Notes: generated from the letters alone by a model not told the origin. 40,163 nt of DNA from Streptosporangiales bacterium (GCA_009380095.1 WHSL01000027.1:1-40163), one strand, 5' to 3'; shown: positions 1 through 7,861, counted from the first letter of the stretch. Made by a program: numbers and translations.

Positions 1-1175
1 CGAGCGGGGGCGGGGTGGTCGCGGACTAGCAGGGTGGCTGTGGCGCCGGCGAAGGTGAGCAGGGCGAGGAGGGTGTAGCCGGAGGGGTAGCCGCCGGCCA
101 GCTCGGCGAAGAGCGCTCCGCCTGCCGGGGCGAGGGCGGTGACGGCCTGGATGGGCGCGGTGAAGACGCCGTTGATACGGCCGAAGGCCACCGTCCCCCA
201 CCGGTCGGCGACCGCCGTGGCCTGCAGCAGCGTGTAGATCCCGCGCACCATCCCGGCCACCACCGCCACCGCGATCATGAGCACCGCCGGCCCCACGTAC
301 AGGCCGAGCGTCACCACCGTGACCCCGCCCGCGGCCACCACCAGGAAGGTCCGGCCGCGCGGTGAGGTGCGCCGGGTCAGCACGCCGTAGAAGATCCGCC
401 CGAGCACCTGGCCCGCGCCGCACAGCCCCAGGCCGAGCGCGGCGAGCTGGGTGCTCATGCCGCGCGAGGTGAACAGCGGGACCAGGTTGACGGTCGCCGC
501 GTACATGCCGAACGCCCCCGCGGCCATCCCGCCGGCGAGGATCGCGAACCCGCGCCCGCGCAGCACCCGCCGCGCGTGCTCGGCGCCGTCCACCGGCGCG
601 CCGTCCGCCGCCGGGTCGGCTACGTGCCTGCCCGGCCACGGCGGCGTGAGGAAGATCGCGTGCAGCGGCACCACGATCACCGCGAGGATGCCGGCCAGCA
701 CCAGGTACGTCGCCCGCCAGCCGAACTGCTCGAGCAGCACGGCGGTGATCGGGGCGAACACGGTGCTGGCGAACCCGCCCGCCAGCGTGACGGTGGTCAG
801 CGCGCGGACGCGGTCGGGCCCGTACCAGCGGGTGATCGCGATGAACGCGGGCGGGTAGAGCAGCGCGGCCTGCGCGGCCCCGGCGAGCACCCAGGCCGCG
901 AAGAACAGCGGCAGGTTCGGCGCGGCGGCGATGGCGAGCAGTGCGACCACGCCGAGTACGGCGCCGCCCGTCATCACCGGCCGCGGGCCGTGCGCGTCGA
1001 TCAGCCGGCCGACCACCACCCCGGCGAGCGCCGACGTGATGGCTCCCGTGGAGAACGCGGCCATGGCCGTGGCGGTGGCCCACCCGGTGTCGCGCGTCAC
1101 CTCGGCGACCACCACCGGGAACGCGTAGTAGAGGATGCCCCAGCTGGTGATCTCCGTGACGCACAGCGCGATCAT
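1..1175 (-). CDS. MFS transporter, 3' end outside window
   Basis: This is a major facilitator superfamily permease of the inner membrane; its substrate is unknown. The minus strand is open from the window edge to beyond 1175, and its translation is a run of hydrophobic helices with the cytoplasmic loop GRLIDAHGPRPV after helix 2, the usual MFS loop position. The protein continues past the left edge, so the C-terminus is missing. The ATG at 1175 begins directly with membrane segment 1. The frame stays open upstream into the aldolase gene, so a slightly longer product from a non-ATG start near 1211 is possible. It follows the class II aldolase on the same strand almost without a gap, which suggests co-transcription and uptake of the substrate or export of a product of that enzyme. 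Confidence 0.85.
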   Translation of the reverse strand, partial: MIALCVTEITSWGILYYAFPVVVAEVTRDTGWATATAMAAFSTGAITSALAGVVVGRLIDAHGPRPVMTGGAVLGVVALLAIAAAPNLPLFFAAWVLAGAAQAALLYPPAFIAITRWYGPDRVRALTTVTLAGGFASTVFAPITAVLLEQFGWRATYLVLAGILAVIVVPLHAIFLTPPWPGRHVADPAADGAPVDGAEHARRVLRGRGFAILAGGMAAGAFGMYAATVNLVPLFTSRGMSTQLAALGLGLCGAGQVLGRIFYGVLTRRTSPRGRTFLVVAAGGVTVVTLGLYVGPAVLMIAVAVVAGMVRGIYTLLQATAVADRWGTVAFGRINGVFTAPIQAVTALAPAGGALFAELAGGYPSGYTLLALLTFAGATATLLVRDHPAPA

Positions 1176-1207
1176 CGCGCGCCGCAGGGCGGGAGCGGAC
1201 GTGCCCG

Positions 1208-1996
1208 TCAGTCCTTGTAGCCGGGCGCGACCCGGTCCAGCAGCCGCAGCAGCGCGGACCAGGCGAGCTCCGTCGAATCGTCGTCGGTCACGTCGTCGCC
1301 GTCCGCCTCGCCGGCGAACTGCCGCGCGGTGTACGCGCACACCTCCGCGTCCGGCAGCCGCAGCGCCGCCCCGCCGGCCTGGGCGGCGAGCTGGATCTCG
1401 CACGCCTTGTCCAGATAGAACATCCGCAGGAACGCCTCCGCGGCGGTCTCCCCGACGGTGAGCAGGCCGTGGTCACGGAGGATCATCACCGGCTTGTCAC
1501 CGAGGTCGGCGACGAGCCGCTCCCGCTCGTCCGCGTTGAGCGCGATGCCCTCGTAGTCGTGATACGCGACCTTGCCGTAGAACTCCAGCGAGATCTGGTT
1601 GACCGGCAGCAGCCCTTGCTCCTGCGCGGCCACCGCGGTGCCCGCCCGGGTGTGCGTGTGCACGACGCACCGCGCGTCCTCGCGGGCCCCGTGCACCGCG
1701 CTGTGGATCATGAAGCCGGCCGGGTTGACCTTGTACGGCGTCGGCTCCACCGGCCGCCCGTCGAGCCCGATCTTGACCAGGCTGGACGCGGTGATCTCCT
1801 CGAACAGCAGCCCGTACGGATTGATCAGGAAGTGGTGGTCCGGCCCGGGAAGCCGTACCGACACGTGCGTGAAGATGAGGTCGGTCATCCGGAAGTGGGC
1901 GAGCAGCCGGTAGACGGCGGCGAGCTCCTCGCGCAGCCGCCGCTCCTCGCCGGGAGTGGCCGTCGGCACCTGGGTGGATTCGGCAGCGAGGGTCAT
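1208..1996 (-). CDS. Class II aldolase/adducin family protein
   Basis: This is a cytoplasmic zinc-type class II aldolase/adducin fold enzyme (262 aa). Family members cleave or decarboxylate phosphorylated sugars and sugar acids, as fuculose-1-phosphate aldolase and 3-oxo-tetronate 4-phosphate decarboxylase do. The metal-binding HTH motif is at about residues 113-115 (HTHTRAG), and a third histidine lies in RDHGLL near residue 176. A longer open frame exists upstream, but ATG at 1996 has GGAG 9-10 bases before it; ATG at 2005 would overlap that site. An MFS gene follows downstream. RpiB and 3-hydroxyisobutyrate-dehydrogenase-like genes lie divergently across a 216-base gap. Together they suggest sugar-acid catabolism, although no kinase is seen here. 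The substrate cannot be read from the sequence. Confidence 0.88.
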   Translation of the reverse strand: MTLAAESTQVPTATPGEERRLREELAAVYRLLAHFRMTDLIFTHVSVRLPGPDHHFLINPYGLLFEEITASSLVKIGLDGRPVEPTPYKVNPAGFMIHSAVHGAREDARCVVHTHTRAGTAVAAQEQGLLPVNQISLEFYGKVAYHDYEGIALNADERERLVADLGDKPVMILRDHGLLTVGETAAEAFLRMFYLDKACEIQLAAQAGGAALRLPDAEVCAYTARQFAGEADGDDVTDDDSTELAWSALLRLLDRVAPGYKD

Positions 1997-2078
1997 GGCG
2001 TCCATTCTCCGACACACCGGTTCCGCCGGCACGGCCGGGCCCGTACGGATCCCCGCGAAACGACCCGGTAACGAGATC

Positions 2079-2108
2079 TTGACATCACGTGCCGTAATGG
2101 CATGAGGT
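2079..2108 (+). promoter_or_regulatory. Possible promoter and operator before rpiB operon
   Basis: A perfect TTGACA lies at 2079-2084 and, after 18 bases, TGAGGT at 2103-2108 is a weak -10 candidate. Between them is a short inverted repeat, TGCC-N5-GGCA (2090-2102), where a repressor could bind. The gene start is about 100 bases downstream, so the leader would be long. The -35 box is convincing and the -10 is not. Confidence 0.35.
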
Positions 2109-2212
2109 ACCTGGCAAGTCCGTGTGCCGGGAGGCCACGTCCGGCACCGGGCCCCGACCCAGCAGACGCTCCCATGTATCGGGGGATTGGGGCCGAGCGG
2201 CCACGGAGGGCC

Positions 2213-2674
2213 ATGCGCATCGCACTCGGCAACGATCACGCGGGCTTCGGACTGAAGCCCCATGTTCGTGACACCTTGACCGCGCTCGGTGCGGAGGTCA
2301 CCGACCACGGCACGCACAGTGCCGAGCCCGTCGACTTTCCCGACATCGCCGCGGCCGTCTGCCAGGACGTCCTGGCCGGCCGCGCCGACCGGGCGGTCCT
2401 CGTCTGCGGTACGGGCGTCGGCGCGTCCATCGCCGCCAACAAGATCCCCGGAATCCGGGCGATGGTGTGCAACGAGACCTACTCGGCCCGGCAGGGCGTG
2501 GAGCACGACGACGTCAACGTGCTCTGCCTGGGCGGCTGGCTGATCGGCCCGGTGATCGCCGAGCAGGTCGTCCGCGCCTTCCTGGAGGCCGAGTTCAGCA
2601 CCGACGAAGACTTCCGCCGACGGGTCGCCAAGCTGCGTGACCTCGAGCTCCGTGCAGGAGAGGGGCGATCATGA
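2213..2674 (+). CDS. rpiB: RpiB/LacA/LacB family sugar-phosphate isomerase
   Basis: This is an aldose-ketose isomerase of the RpiB family (153 aa, the usual length), cytoplasmic. Classic members interconvert ribose 5-phosphate and ribulose 5-phosphate; paralogues act on four- and six-carbon sugar phosphates. The N-terminal GNDHAG motif is at residues 6-11, the active-site loop CGTGVGASIAANK near residues 66-78, and the late ARQGVEHDD motif carries the family histidine. The start is ATG 2213, with GGAGGG just upstream; the longer open frame has no support. Its stop overlaps the start of the Nramp-like transporter (ATGA), and a dehydrogenase follows in the operon. A second, catabolic RpiB paralogue is therefore more likely than the housekeeping pentose-phosphate enzyme, but sequence alone cannot settle it. 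Confidence 0.85.
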   Translation: MRIALGNDHAGFGLKPHVRDTLTALGAEVTDHGTHSAEPVDFPDIAAAVCQDVLAGRADRAVLVCGTGVGASIAANKIPGIRAMVCNETYSARQGVEHDDVNVLCLGGWLIGPVIAEQVVRAFLEAEFSTDEDFRRRVAKLRDLELRAGEGRS

Positions 2675-4146
2675 GCGACGAGATACAGGAACAGGAATCG
2701 GCCGAGCGGATCCGCTATCCCGAACTCCCATCGGAGATCGCGGGCCCCAGGTTCGGCTTCAAGGGTGCGCTGCTGGTCTTCGGGCCGGGGGTGATCGTCG
2801 CCTCGAGCACCATCGGCTCCGGTGAGCTGATCTTCTCCGCGCGCGGCGGCGCGGTCTTCAGCTACGCCATCATGTGGACGTTCGTGGTGGCGGCCGCCGC
2901 CAAGTTCGCGATGGTGTACGCCACCAACCGGTACATGGTGGTCACCGGTGAGAACCCGATGCACCGATGGGCGGTCCAGTTCCCGGGCCCGCGCGGCTGG
3001 TTCCCGATGCTGATCGGCCTCATCTCGGTGGTCTCCTTCCCGTCCTGGGCGGGCGGGCTGTCCACCGCCATCGGCCAGCTCATGCCACAGATGACCGGGA
3101 TCGGTGCCGGCGCGTCGGCCGGCCAGTGGTGGGCCACCGGGCTGCTCCTCCTGGCCGGGGTGCTCGCGTGGACCGGCAGCTACGACCGGATGGAGAAGGC
3201 CCAGACGGTGATCGTTGGTCTCATGATCGTCGCCGTGGCCGTCTCCATGTTCGCGCTCACGCCGGACTGGCTGGGCGCGCTCGGCGGCCTGATCCCGCAA
3301 CTCCCCGCGTACGACACGTGGGTGGCCACGGACTACCCGGACATCGCCTCGCGGCCCATCTGGCTGGAGATCGCCACGTACCTGGGGGCGATCGGCGGCG
3401 GCGTCTACGACTACGTCGGGTACTCCGGCATGCTGCGCGAGAAGAAGTGGGGTCTGCTCGGCTACGAGCGTACGAGCGACCTGCGCGAGCGCTTCCTCGC
3501 CCTGCCCAAGGGCAGCCGGCTGCCGCTGTCGGACGACGCCGAGGACGTGCGGACGGCCAAGAAGTGGCAGCGCGCGCCGTTCGGCGACACGCTGCTCTCC
3601 TTCGCGGCGGTCACCGTGCTGGCGATCATGTTCGCCATCAACGGCGCCGCACTGCTGCACGAACAGCGCCAGGTCCCCGAGGGCGAGGAGACCCTGCTCC
3701 ATCAGGCGCAGTTCCTCACCACGCTCAGCCCGGCGCTGGAGTACCTCTACTACGTCGGCGTCTTCTTCGCCTTCTTCGGCACCCTGTACGCGCTGTGGGA
3801 GATCTACAGCTACACGACGTACGAGACCCTCGGAGCGGTCTTCCCCAAGATCCGCCGGGGCGGGGTCGCGCTGGTCCGCAGGTACCTCTACCCGTACGTG
3901 GCCATCGCCGGCGTCGCCCTGATCTGGACGGTGGGCGAGCTGGTGGCGATCGTGACACCGGCCTCCGTGCTCGGCGGTGTGCTCGGCTGTGGCCTGTTCG
4001 CCCTGGCACTGCTCTGGACGGAGAAGGCGATGCTGCCCGAGGCGTACCGGATGCGCCCGGCCATGCGCTGGTACGTGCTGGTCGCGGGCATCCTGCTCAC
4101 CGTGCTCGGCATCGTGTCGGTGTACGAGCTCGTGGCGGGGCTCTGA
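2671..4146 (+). CDS. Nramp-related membrane transporter lacking metal motif
   Basis: This is a polytopic inner-membrane protein of 491 aa with about 11 hydrophobic segments and the LeuT-like start of Nramp proteins (FGPGVIVASSTIGSGEL, residues 37-53). Canonical Nramp metal transporters have DPGN in helix 1 and MPH in helix 6. Here helix 1 reads SSTIGSGE and the helix 6 region reads GGGVYDYVGYSGMLREKKWG (about 247-266), so neither metal-ligand motif is present. It belongs to a divergent Nramp-like branch whose substrate is not established. The ATG overlaps the rpiB stop, and a 127-aa membrane protein follows 3 bases after its own stop. It may carry an organic substrate for the operon's isomerase and dehydrogenase, or a non-classical ion; this is inference. 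Confidence 0.8.
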   Translation: MSDEIQEQESAERIRYPELPSEIAGPRFGFKGALLVFGPGVIVASSTIGSGELIFSARGGAVFSYAIMWTFVVAAAAKFAMVYATNRYMVVTGENPMHRWAVQFPGPRGWFPMLIGLISVVSFPSWAGGLSTAIGQLMPQMTGIGAGASAGQWWATGLLLLAGVLAWTGSYDRMEKAQTVIVGLMIVAVAVSMFALTPDWLGALGGLIPQLPAYDTWVATDYPDIASRPIWLEIATYLGAIGGGVYDYVGYSGMLREKKWGLLGYERTSDLRERFLALPKGSRLPLSDDAEDVRTAKKWQRAPFGDTLLSFAAVTVLAIMFAINGAALLHEQRQVPEGEETLLHQAQFLTTLSPALEYLYYVGVFFAFFGTLYALWEIYSYTTYETLGAVFPKIRRGGVALVRRYLYPYVAIAGVALIWTVGELVAIVTPASVLGGVLGCGLFALALLWTEKAMLPEAYRMRPAMRWYVLVAGILLTVLGIVSVYELVAGL

Positions 4147-4149
4147 CGC

Positions 4150-4533
4150 GTGCGGCTCAGCACCGTTCTGGCCACCGGCTGCCTGACCCTGATCTCGGTC
4201 TGGCAGGCGGCCGATGGCCGGTACGTCTGGGCGGGGGTGTTCATCGCCCTCGCCCTCGGCAACCTGGGGCTGGCGGTCTGGTCCGGACGGGGCCGGGCCG
4301 CAGCCGCGCCGGCACCACACGACCTCGACGTGGAGCGTGAGAAGCGGGTACGCGCCGGCTGGCTGCGCATCACCCTGTTCGGCTGGATCGCGGCCGTCGC
4401 CGGAGCGTTCGTGTTCCCTCCGATGAGCCTGGTGCTGGCGGGGCTGTCCATGTACGCGACGGTGCGTTACCGGCGGAGCGGGATGCTCATCGCCGCGGCG
4501 GAGAGGAGCGGGGATGCCCCGCAGACCGGATGA
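4150..4533 (+). CDS. Small membrane protein of unknown function
   Basis: This 127-aa protein is not recognised. It has hydrophobic stretches at about residues 4-18, 24-43 and 72-105 (the last probably two helices), with a charged middle loop (DLDVEREKRVRAG) and a polar C-terminus. The GTG start is 3 bases after the transporter stop, and its last 20 bases overlap the next gene, so it is firmly within the operon. Its position suggests an accessory subunit or partner of the Nramp-like transporter. The GTG is the only start next to the upstream stop; no strong ribosome site is visible, consistent with translational coupling. Confidence 0.7.
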   Translation: MRLSTVLATGCLTLISVWQAADGRYVWAGVFIALALGNLGLAVWSGRGRAAAAPAPHDLDVEREKRVRAGWLRITLFGWIAAVAGAFVFPPMSLVLAGLSMYATVRYRRSGMLIAAAERSGDAPQTG

Positions 4534-5506
4534 CCTGGCCTTCGTCGGCCTCGGCGCGATGGGGGCGCCGATGGCGCGCAACCTGCTGCGCGCCGGCCAC
4601 CGCGTGCAGGTCTACGACGTGCGCGCCGCCGCGGTGGAGAACCTGGCCACCGATGGTGCGATCGCGGCCGGGAGCGCGGCCGCCGCGGCCAAGGGGGCGA
4701 GCCACGTGTTCGTCTCGCTGCCGGACGAACCGCACGTACGGAACGCGCTGCTGGACGAGGACGCCGGCGTGGTGGCGGGCGCGGCCGCGGGCACCGTCGT
4801 CACCGACCTGTCCACGATCACGCCGGGGGCGAGCCGGGAGTTCGCCGAGGCGCTCGCGGCCTACCGGATCGGGTATCTCGACGCCCCGGTCAGCGGCGGG
4901 GTGAAGGGGGCCGAGGAGGGCACCCTGTCGATCATGGCGGGTGGGCCGGCGGAGGACTTCGCCCGCGCCGAGCCGCTGCTGCGCGTGCTGGGCCGTACGG
5001 TCGCGCACGTGGGGCCGGCCGGGATGGGACAGCTGTTCAAGAGCTGCAACCAGATCATCTGCGCGATGAACCTGCAGGCCATCTGCGAGGCCCTGGCCCT
5101 GGCGCGGGCGTACGACGCCGACCTCGGGCAGCTGCGCGAGCTGTTGATGGGCGGTGCCGCGAGCTCGTGGATGCTGGAGAACCTCGCGCCGCTGATGATC
5201 GACGGCGACACGAGCGCCGGATTCCGGATCGAGCTCCAGCTCAAGGACCTCCGGATCGCCGCGCGCGCCGCCGCCGAGACGGGCGTACCGCTGCCCGGCA
5301 CCGGGCAGGTCTCCTGGATGTACCAGGAGGCGGTCGCGCACGGCGAGGGCGGCAACGGCAACCAGGCGCTGTTCCGCGTCTACGACAGGCTCACCGGCTC
5401 CGCGTCCGGCGAGCCGTCGGCCGGCCCCGCCGGCCCCGCCGGCCCCGCTGGCCCCGCTGGCCCCGCCGGTCCGGCCGGTCCCGCCGGGCCGGTCAACGGT
5501 CCGTGA
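4514..5506 (+). CDS. 3-hydroxyisobutyrate dehydrogenase family oxidoreductase
   Basis: This NAD(P)-dependent beta-hydroxyacid dehydrogenase (330 aa) belongs to the family that includes 3-hydroxyisobutyrate dehydrogenase, tartronate semialdehyde reductase and L-threonate dehydrogenase. The Rossmann motif GLGAMG is at residues 12-17, the substrate loop DAPVSGG at 123-129 and the catalytic lysine at 176 (GQLFKSCNQ). The core ends near residue 298, the normal family length. A tail of seven Gly-Pro-Ala triplets plus GPVNGP follows (304-330), which is unusual for the family. It starts with ATG inside the preceding gene after GGAGAGGAGCGGGG. The last 14 bases overlap the convergent second dehydrogenase. 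Its place after rpiB and a transporter fits oxidation of a hydroxy acid taken up by the cell. Confidence 0.9.
   Translation: MPRRPDDLAFVGLGAMGAPMARNLLRAGHRVQVYDVRAAAVENLATDGAIAAGSAAAAAKGASHVFVSLPDEPHVRNALLDEDAGVVAGAAAGTVVTDLSTITPGASREFAEALAAYRIGYLDAPVSGGVKGAEEGTLSIMAGGPAEDFARAEPLLRVLGRTVAHVGPAGMGQLFKSCNQIICAMNLQAICEALALARAYDADLGQLRELLMGGAASSWMLENLAPLMIDGDTSAGFRIELQLKDLRIAARAAAETGVPLPGTGQVSWMYQEAVAHGEGGNGNQALFRVYDRLTGSASGEPSAGPAGPAGPAGPAGPAGPAGPAGPVNGP
5423..5494 (+). repeat. 9-base tandem repeat encoding Gly-Pro-Ala triplets
   Basis: About eight copies of a GGCCCCGCC-type 9-base unit are present, with copies varying at third codon positions. In frame they encode (GPA)7-GPV at the C-terminus of the dehydrogenase. 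Such an array could expand by slippage. Confidence 0.85.
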
Positions 5507-6332
5507 GGTCGCGGTAGCGCTCGCGGAACGCGGGCGCGAGCGCCTGGGAGGCCAGCCCGGCCAGCGGAAGGCTGACGCCGGCCTCCCGGGCGACGAGCAC
5601 CACGTCGAACAGATCTTTACCGAAGTATCGATAGGCCGCCTCGGTCCCCGCGTCCCGGTGATCGCGGAGCAGCCGGTCGAAGAATCCCCAGTTCCGGACG
5701 GTCCAGGAGTCTCCCGTGGTGGCGGTGGCCAGATCGATCAACCGGTCCTCGGCGATGTCGTGCGCCGCCGCGAGCGTCACCGCCTCCAGCGCCACGAGGT
5801 GGTTGGCGTACGTCATCAGCTGCAGGGAGAGCTTGGCCGCGGCGCCCGCGCCGGGCGGCCCGAGCAGCTCGACCCGCTCGCCGATGGCCGCGAAGTACGC
5901 CTCGCAGCGGGCCAGCGCCTCGGGTTCGCCGCCCGCCATCACGGTCAGCGTCCCGGCCGCGGCGCCCATGTCCCCGCCGCTCACCGGCGCGTCCACTACC
6001 CGTACGCCCGAGTCCTGCAGCGCGGTGACGGTCCGGGGGAGCACGGTGGAGTGCACGATGACCACGGTCTCCGGCCGCGCGGCCGCCGCGATCTCCCGGG
6101 TGACCTCGGTGACCTGCGTGTCGTCCAGCACCGCCAGGCCGATCAGGTCGCACCCTGCCGCCACCGCCGCCGGCCCGTCCGTGGCGACCGCGCCCTCCCG
6201 TTCCGCGGCGGCCACCGCCCCGGGCCGTACGTCGTACACGCGCACCTCGAAGCCGGCCCTGACCAGGGTCGCGGCCATAGGTGCGCCGATGTTCCCGAGA
6301 CCGATGAAGCCGGCGCGGGGGGAGTCGCTCAT
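5493..6332 (-). CDS. NAD(P)-dependent 3-HIBDH-family oxidoreductase
   Basis: This is a second beta-hydroxyacid dehydrogenase (279 aa) of the same family as the convergent gene 4514-5506 but clearly different in sequence. GLGNIG is at residues 11-16, DAPVSGG near 114-120 and the catalytic lysine near 166 (GAGAAAKLSLQ). It has no proline-rich tail. The start is ATG 6332, preceded by a clear GGAGG with 5 bases of spacing; the longer open frame to 6371 is not needed. Its gene diverges from the amidohydrolase at 6529 across a 196-base gap that holds a 7-base inverted repeat (GATCAAG/CTTGATC), too short and distant to call an operator. The two genes may respond to the same compound. The substrate is unknown. 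Confidence 0.9.
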   Translation of the reverse strand: MSDSPRAGFIGLGNIGAPMAATLVRAGFEVRVYDVRPGAVAAAEREGAVATDGPAAVAAGCDLIGLAVLDDTQVTEVTREIAAAARPETVVIVHSTVLPRTVTALQDSGVRVVDAPVSGGDMGAAAGTLTVMAGGEPEALARCEAYFAAIGERVELLGPPGAGAAAKLSLQLMTYANHLVALEAVTLAAAHDIAEDRLIDLATATTGDSWTVRNWGFFDRLLRDHRDAGTEAAYRYFGKDLFDVVLVAREAGVSLPLAGLASQALAPAFRERYRDLTDR

Positions 6333-6528
6333 CACAACCTCCATGTGTGGGTCGTTCCCGATGGTGCGCACTCGAGGGCGAAACGATCAAGGGCGGCGGG
6401 GCGGCTTCTCCGCTCGGCGCCGTCTCCCGCACGCGTTCCGGAAGCTTGATCCACGGGTCGTCACCCGCGGGGTCCGTGCGTCGTTGTCCCGACCGTCCAC
6501 GCAGAGCGAGGAGCGCTGAGCCGGCCCG

Positions 6529-7443
6529 ATGAGCCCGTACGACGGCCCGATCACCGATGCCCATGTCCACTTCTGGGATCCGGAGCGCAACGACCACCCC
6601 TGGCTGAGACCCGACGTGCTGATCCCGTTCCGGTACGGGGACTACACGGCGATCAAGAAGCGGTATCTGCCGTACGACCTACGGACCGACTCCGCGGGAC
6701 ACGACGTCCGCTCCGCGATCTACATCGAGACCGAGTGGAACCCCCAGGATCCGATCGGCGAGATGGAGTACGCGTCGAGCCTGGCGGCGGCGTACCCGTG
6801 GCCGAACGCGCTGGTGGGGGCGGTTCGGCTGGACCGGCCCGACGCGGCGGAGCTGATCGCGCGGATCGCGGAGTTCCCGTTGGCGCGCGGTATCCGCCAC
6901 AAACCGGGCGGGCCCGCCTCGCCCGCGGAGCGCTCGGCCGGGCGGCGTACGCTGATGTCCGATTCCACCTGGCGGAACGGGTATCGCGAGCTCGCCCGGC
7001 ACGGGCTGCACTTCGAGCTGCAGACCCCGTGGTGGAACCTTGACGAGGCGCGTGACCTGGCGGCCAAGATGCCGGACGTGCCGATGGTGCTGAACCACGC
7101 CGGGCTGCCCGGCGACCGGGGCGACGACGCGCTCGCCGCCTGGGGCGACGCGATCGAAGGGCTCGCCGCCGAGCCGAACGTGTTGATCAAGATCTCCGGG
7201 CTGGGGGACCCGGGGGAAGCGTGGACGCCGGAGCGCAACGCCCGGATCGTCCGCCGCGCCATCGAGGCGTTCGGCGCGTCCCGGGCCATGTTCGCCAGCA
7301 ACTTCCCCGTGGACCGGCTGTGCGCCACGTACGACGAGATCTACGCCGGGTTCAAGCAGCTGACCGCCGACCTCAGCCCGCACGAACAGCAGGACCTCTT
7401 CCACGCCAACGCCGTCCGCCTCTACCGGCCGGTCGGCGCCTGA
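6529..7443 (+). CDS. Amidohydrolase family protein (lactonase-like, COG3618 type)
   Basis: This is a TIM-barrel metal-dependent hydrolase (304 aa) of the amidohydrolase_2 group that includes L-fuconolactonase, L-rhamnonolactonase and 4-sulfomuconolactonase. The N-terminus carries the HxH metal motif in DAHVHFWDP (about residues 10-18). Later motifs include VLNHAG (metal or catalytic histidine region) and FASNFPVD, which holds the late conserved aspartate. A lactonase would feed sugar acids to dehydratases or dehydrogenases such as those encoded beside it, and a pentonate-type dehydratase lies at 32667-34391. The start ATG has only a distant purine-rich site (GAGGAG 15-20 bases upstream), so it may be slightly off or weakly translated. 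The exact lactone is unknown. Confidence 0.85.
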   Translation: MSPYDGPITDAHVHFWDPERNDHPWLRPDVLIPFRYGDYTAIKKRYLPYDLRTDSAGHDVRSAIYIETEWNPQDPIGEMEYASSLAAAYPWPNALVGAVRLDRPDAAELIARIAEFPLARGIRHKPGGPASPAERSAGRRTLMSDSTWRNGYRELARHGLHFELQTPWWNLDEARDLAAKMPDVPMVLNHAGLPGDRGDDALAAWGDAIEGLAAEPNVLIKISGLGDPGEAWTPERNARIVRRAIEAFGASRAMFASNFPVDRLCATYDEIYAGFKQLTADLSPHEQQDLFHANAVRLYRPVGA

Positions 7444-7504
7444 CCCCCCGGGGGATAACCGGTGGCGTACGGCGGCCTGGTGCTACAGGATCCCGTCTGT
7501 GATC

Positions 7505-7822
7505 TCACGCATCCGGGTCGGTCAGCACCACCCACCCGGTGCCGTCCGGCTGCCGGCGGTCGTCCACGACACTCGCCCCGGCCCCCAGCAGCCGCGCCAC
7601 GTCCTCGTCCCGGGAGTCGCGCGGCCGGAGGCACAGGTGCATCCGGTTCTTCACGGTCTTGGACTCGGGGACCCTGAGGAACAGCAGCTCCTGCCCCTCA
7701 CCGATCCGAATGCCCACCTCGTCGTCGCCGGGCGCGTCCTCGCTCCCCACCGGCAGGTCGAGCACCTGGCTCCAGAACGTGGCCAGCCGGTACGGGTCCG
7801 CGCAGTCCACCGAGATGTGCAT
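7505..7822 (-). CDS. VOC family (glyoxalase-fold) protein, C-terminus cut
   Basis: This is a 105-aa vicinal-oxygen-chelate/glyoxalase-like protein of the small actinobacterial type beginning MHISVDCADPYRLATFW. The body matches the two beta-alpha-beta modules of the family, but it stops at WVVLTDPDA. Homologues normally continue with a GNEFC-type tail that holds the last strand and a frequent metal or substrate-facing residue. That tail is encoded on the opposite strand immediately beyond this gene's start codon (7823-7861). The gene is therefore probably damaged, most simply by an inversion of the body. It may be non-functional. The neighbours are unrelated. Confidence 0.7.
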   Translation of the reverse strand: MHISVDCADPYRLATFWSQVLDLPVGSEDAPGDDEVGIRIGEGQELLFLRVPESKTVKNRMHLCLRPRDSRDEDVARLLGAGASVVDDRRQPDGTGWVVLTDPDA

Positions 7823-7861
7823 GAGGGCAACGAGTTCTGCATGCTGCGGGGGCAGTCGTGA
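7823..7861 (+). pseudogene. Orphan 3' end of a VOC gene (EGNEFCMLRGQS)
   Basis: Read in frame from 7823 the plus strand encodes EGNEFCMLRGQS and a TGA. This is the typical C-terminal ending of VOC proteins, whose DPEGNEFC-type motif closes the fold. It has no body of its own on this strand, and it starts exactly where the minus-strand VOC gene begins. It is interpreted as the tail left behind when the rest of the gene was inverted, or the remnant of a deleted neighbour. Confidence 0.6.

Noticed and set aside
2479-4581. A 700-codon open frame on the minus strand
   Set aside because: It is antisense to the Nramp-like transporter and its neighbours, with a low-complexity Arg/Asp/His/Gly-rich translation typical of shadow frames in GC-rich DNA.
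6385-6451. GATCAAG/CTTGATC inverted repeat between dehydrogenase and amidohydrolase
   Set aside because: The arms are only 7 bases and 53 bases apart, which is expected by chance in a window of this size.
7444-7504. CCCCCGGGGG after the amidohydrolase as a terminator
   Set aside because: The palindrome has no loop and cannot form a useful hairpin.
7499-7861. Plus-strand frame of 120 codons ending in EGNEFCMLRGQS
   Set aside because: Only the last 12 codons resemble a protein; the rest is the antisense of the VOC body. Kept as a remnant tail, not as a gene.
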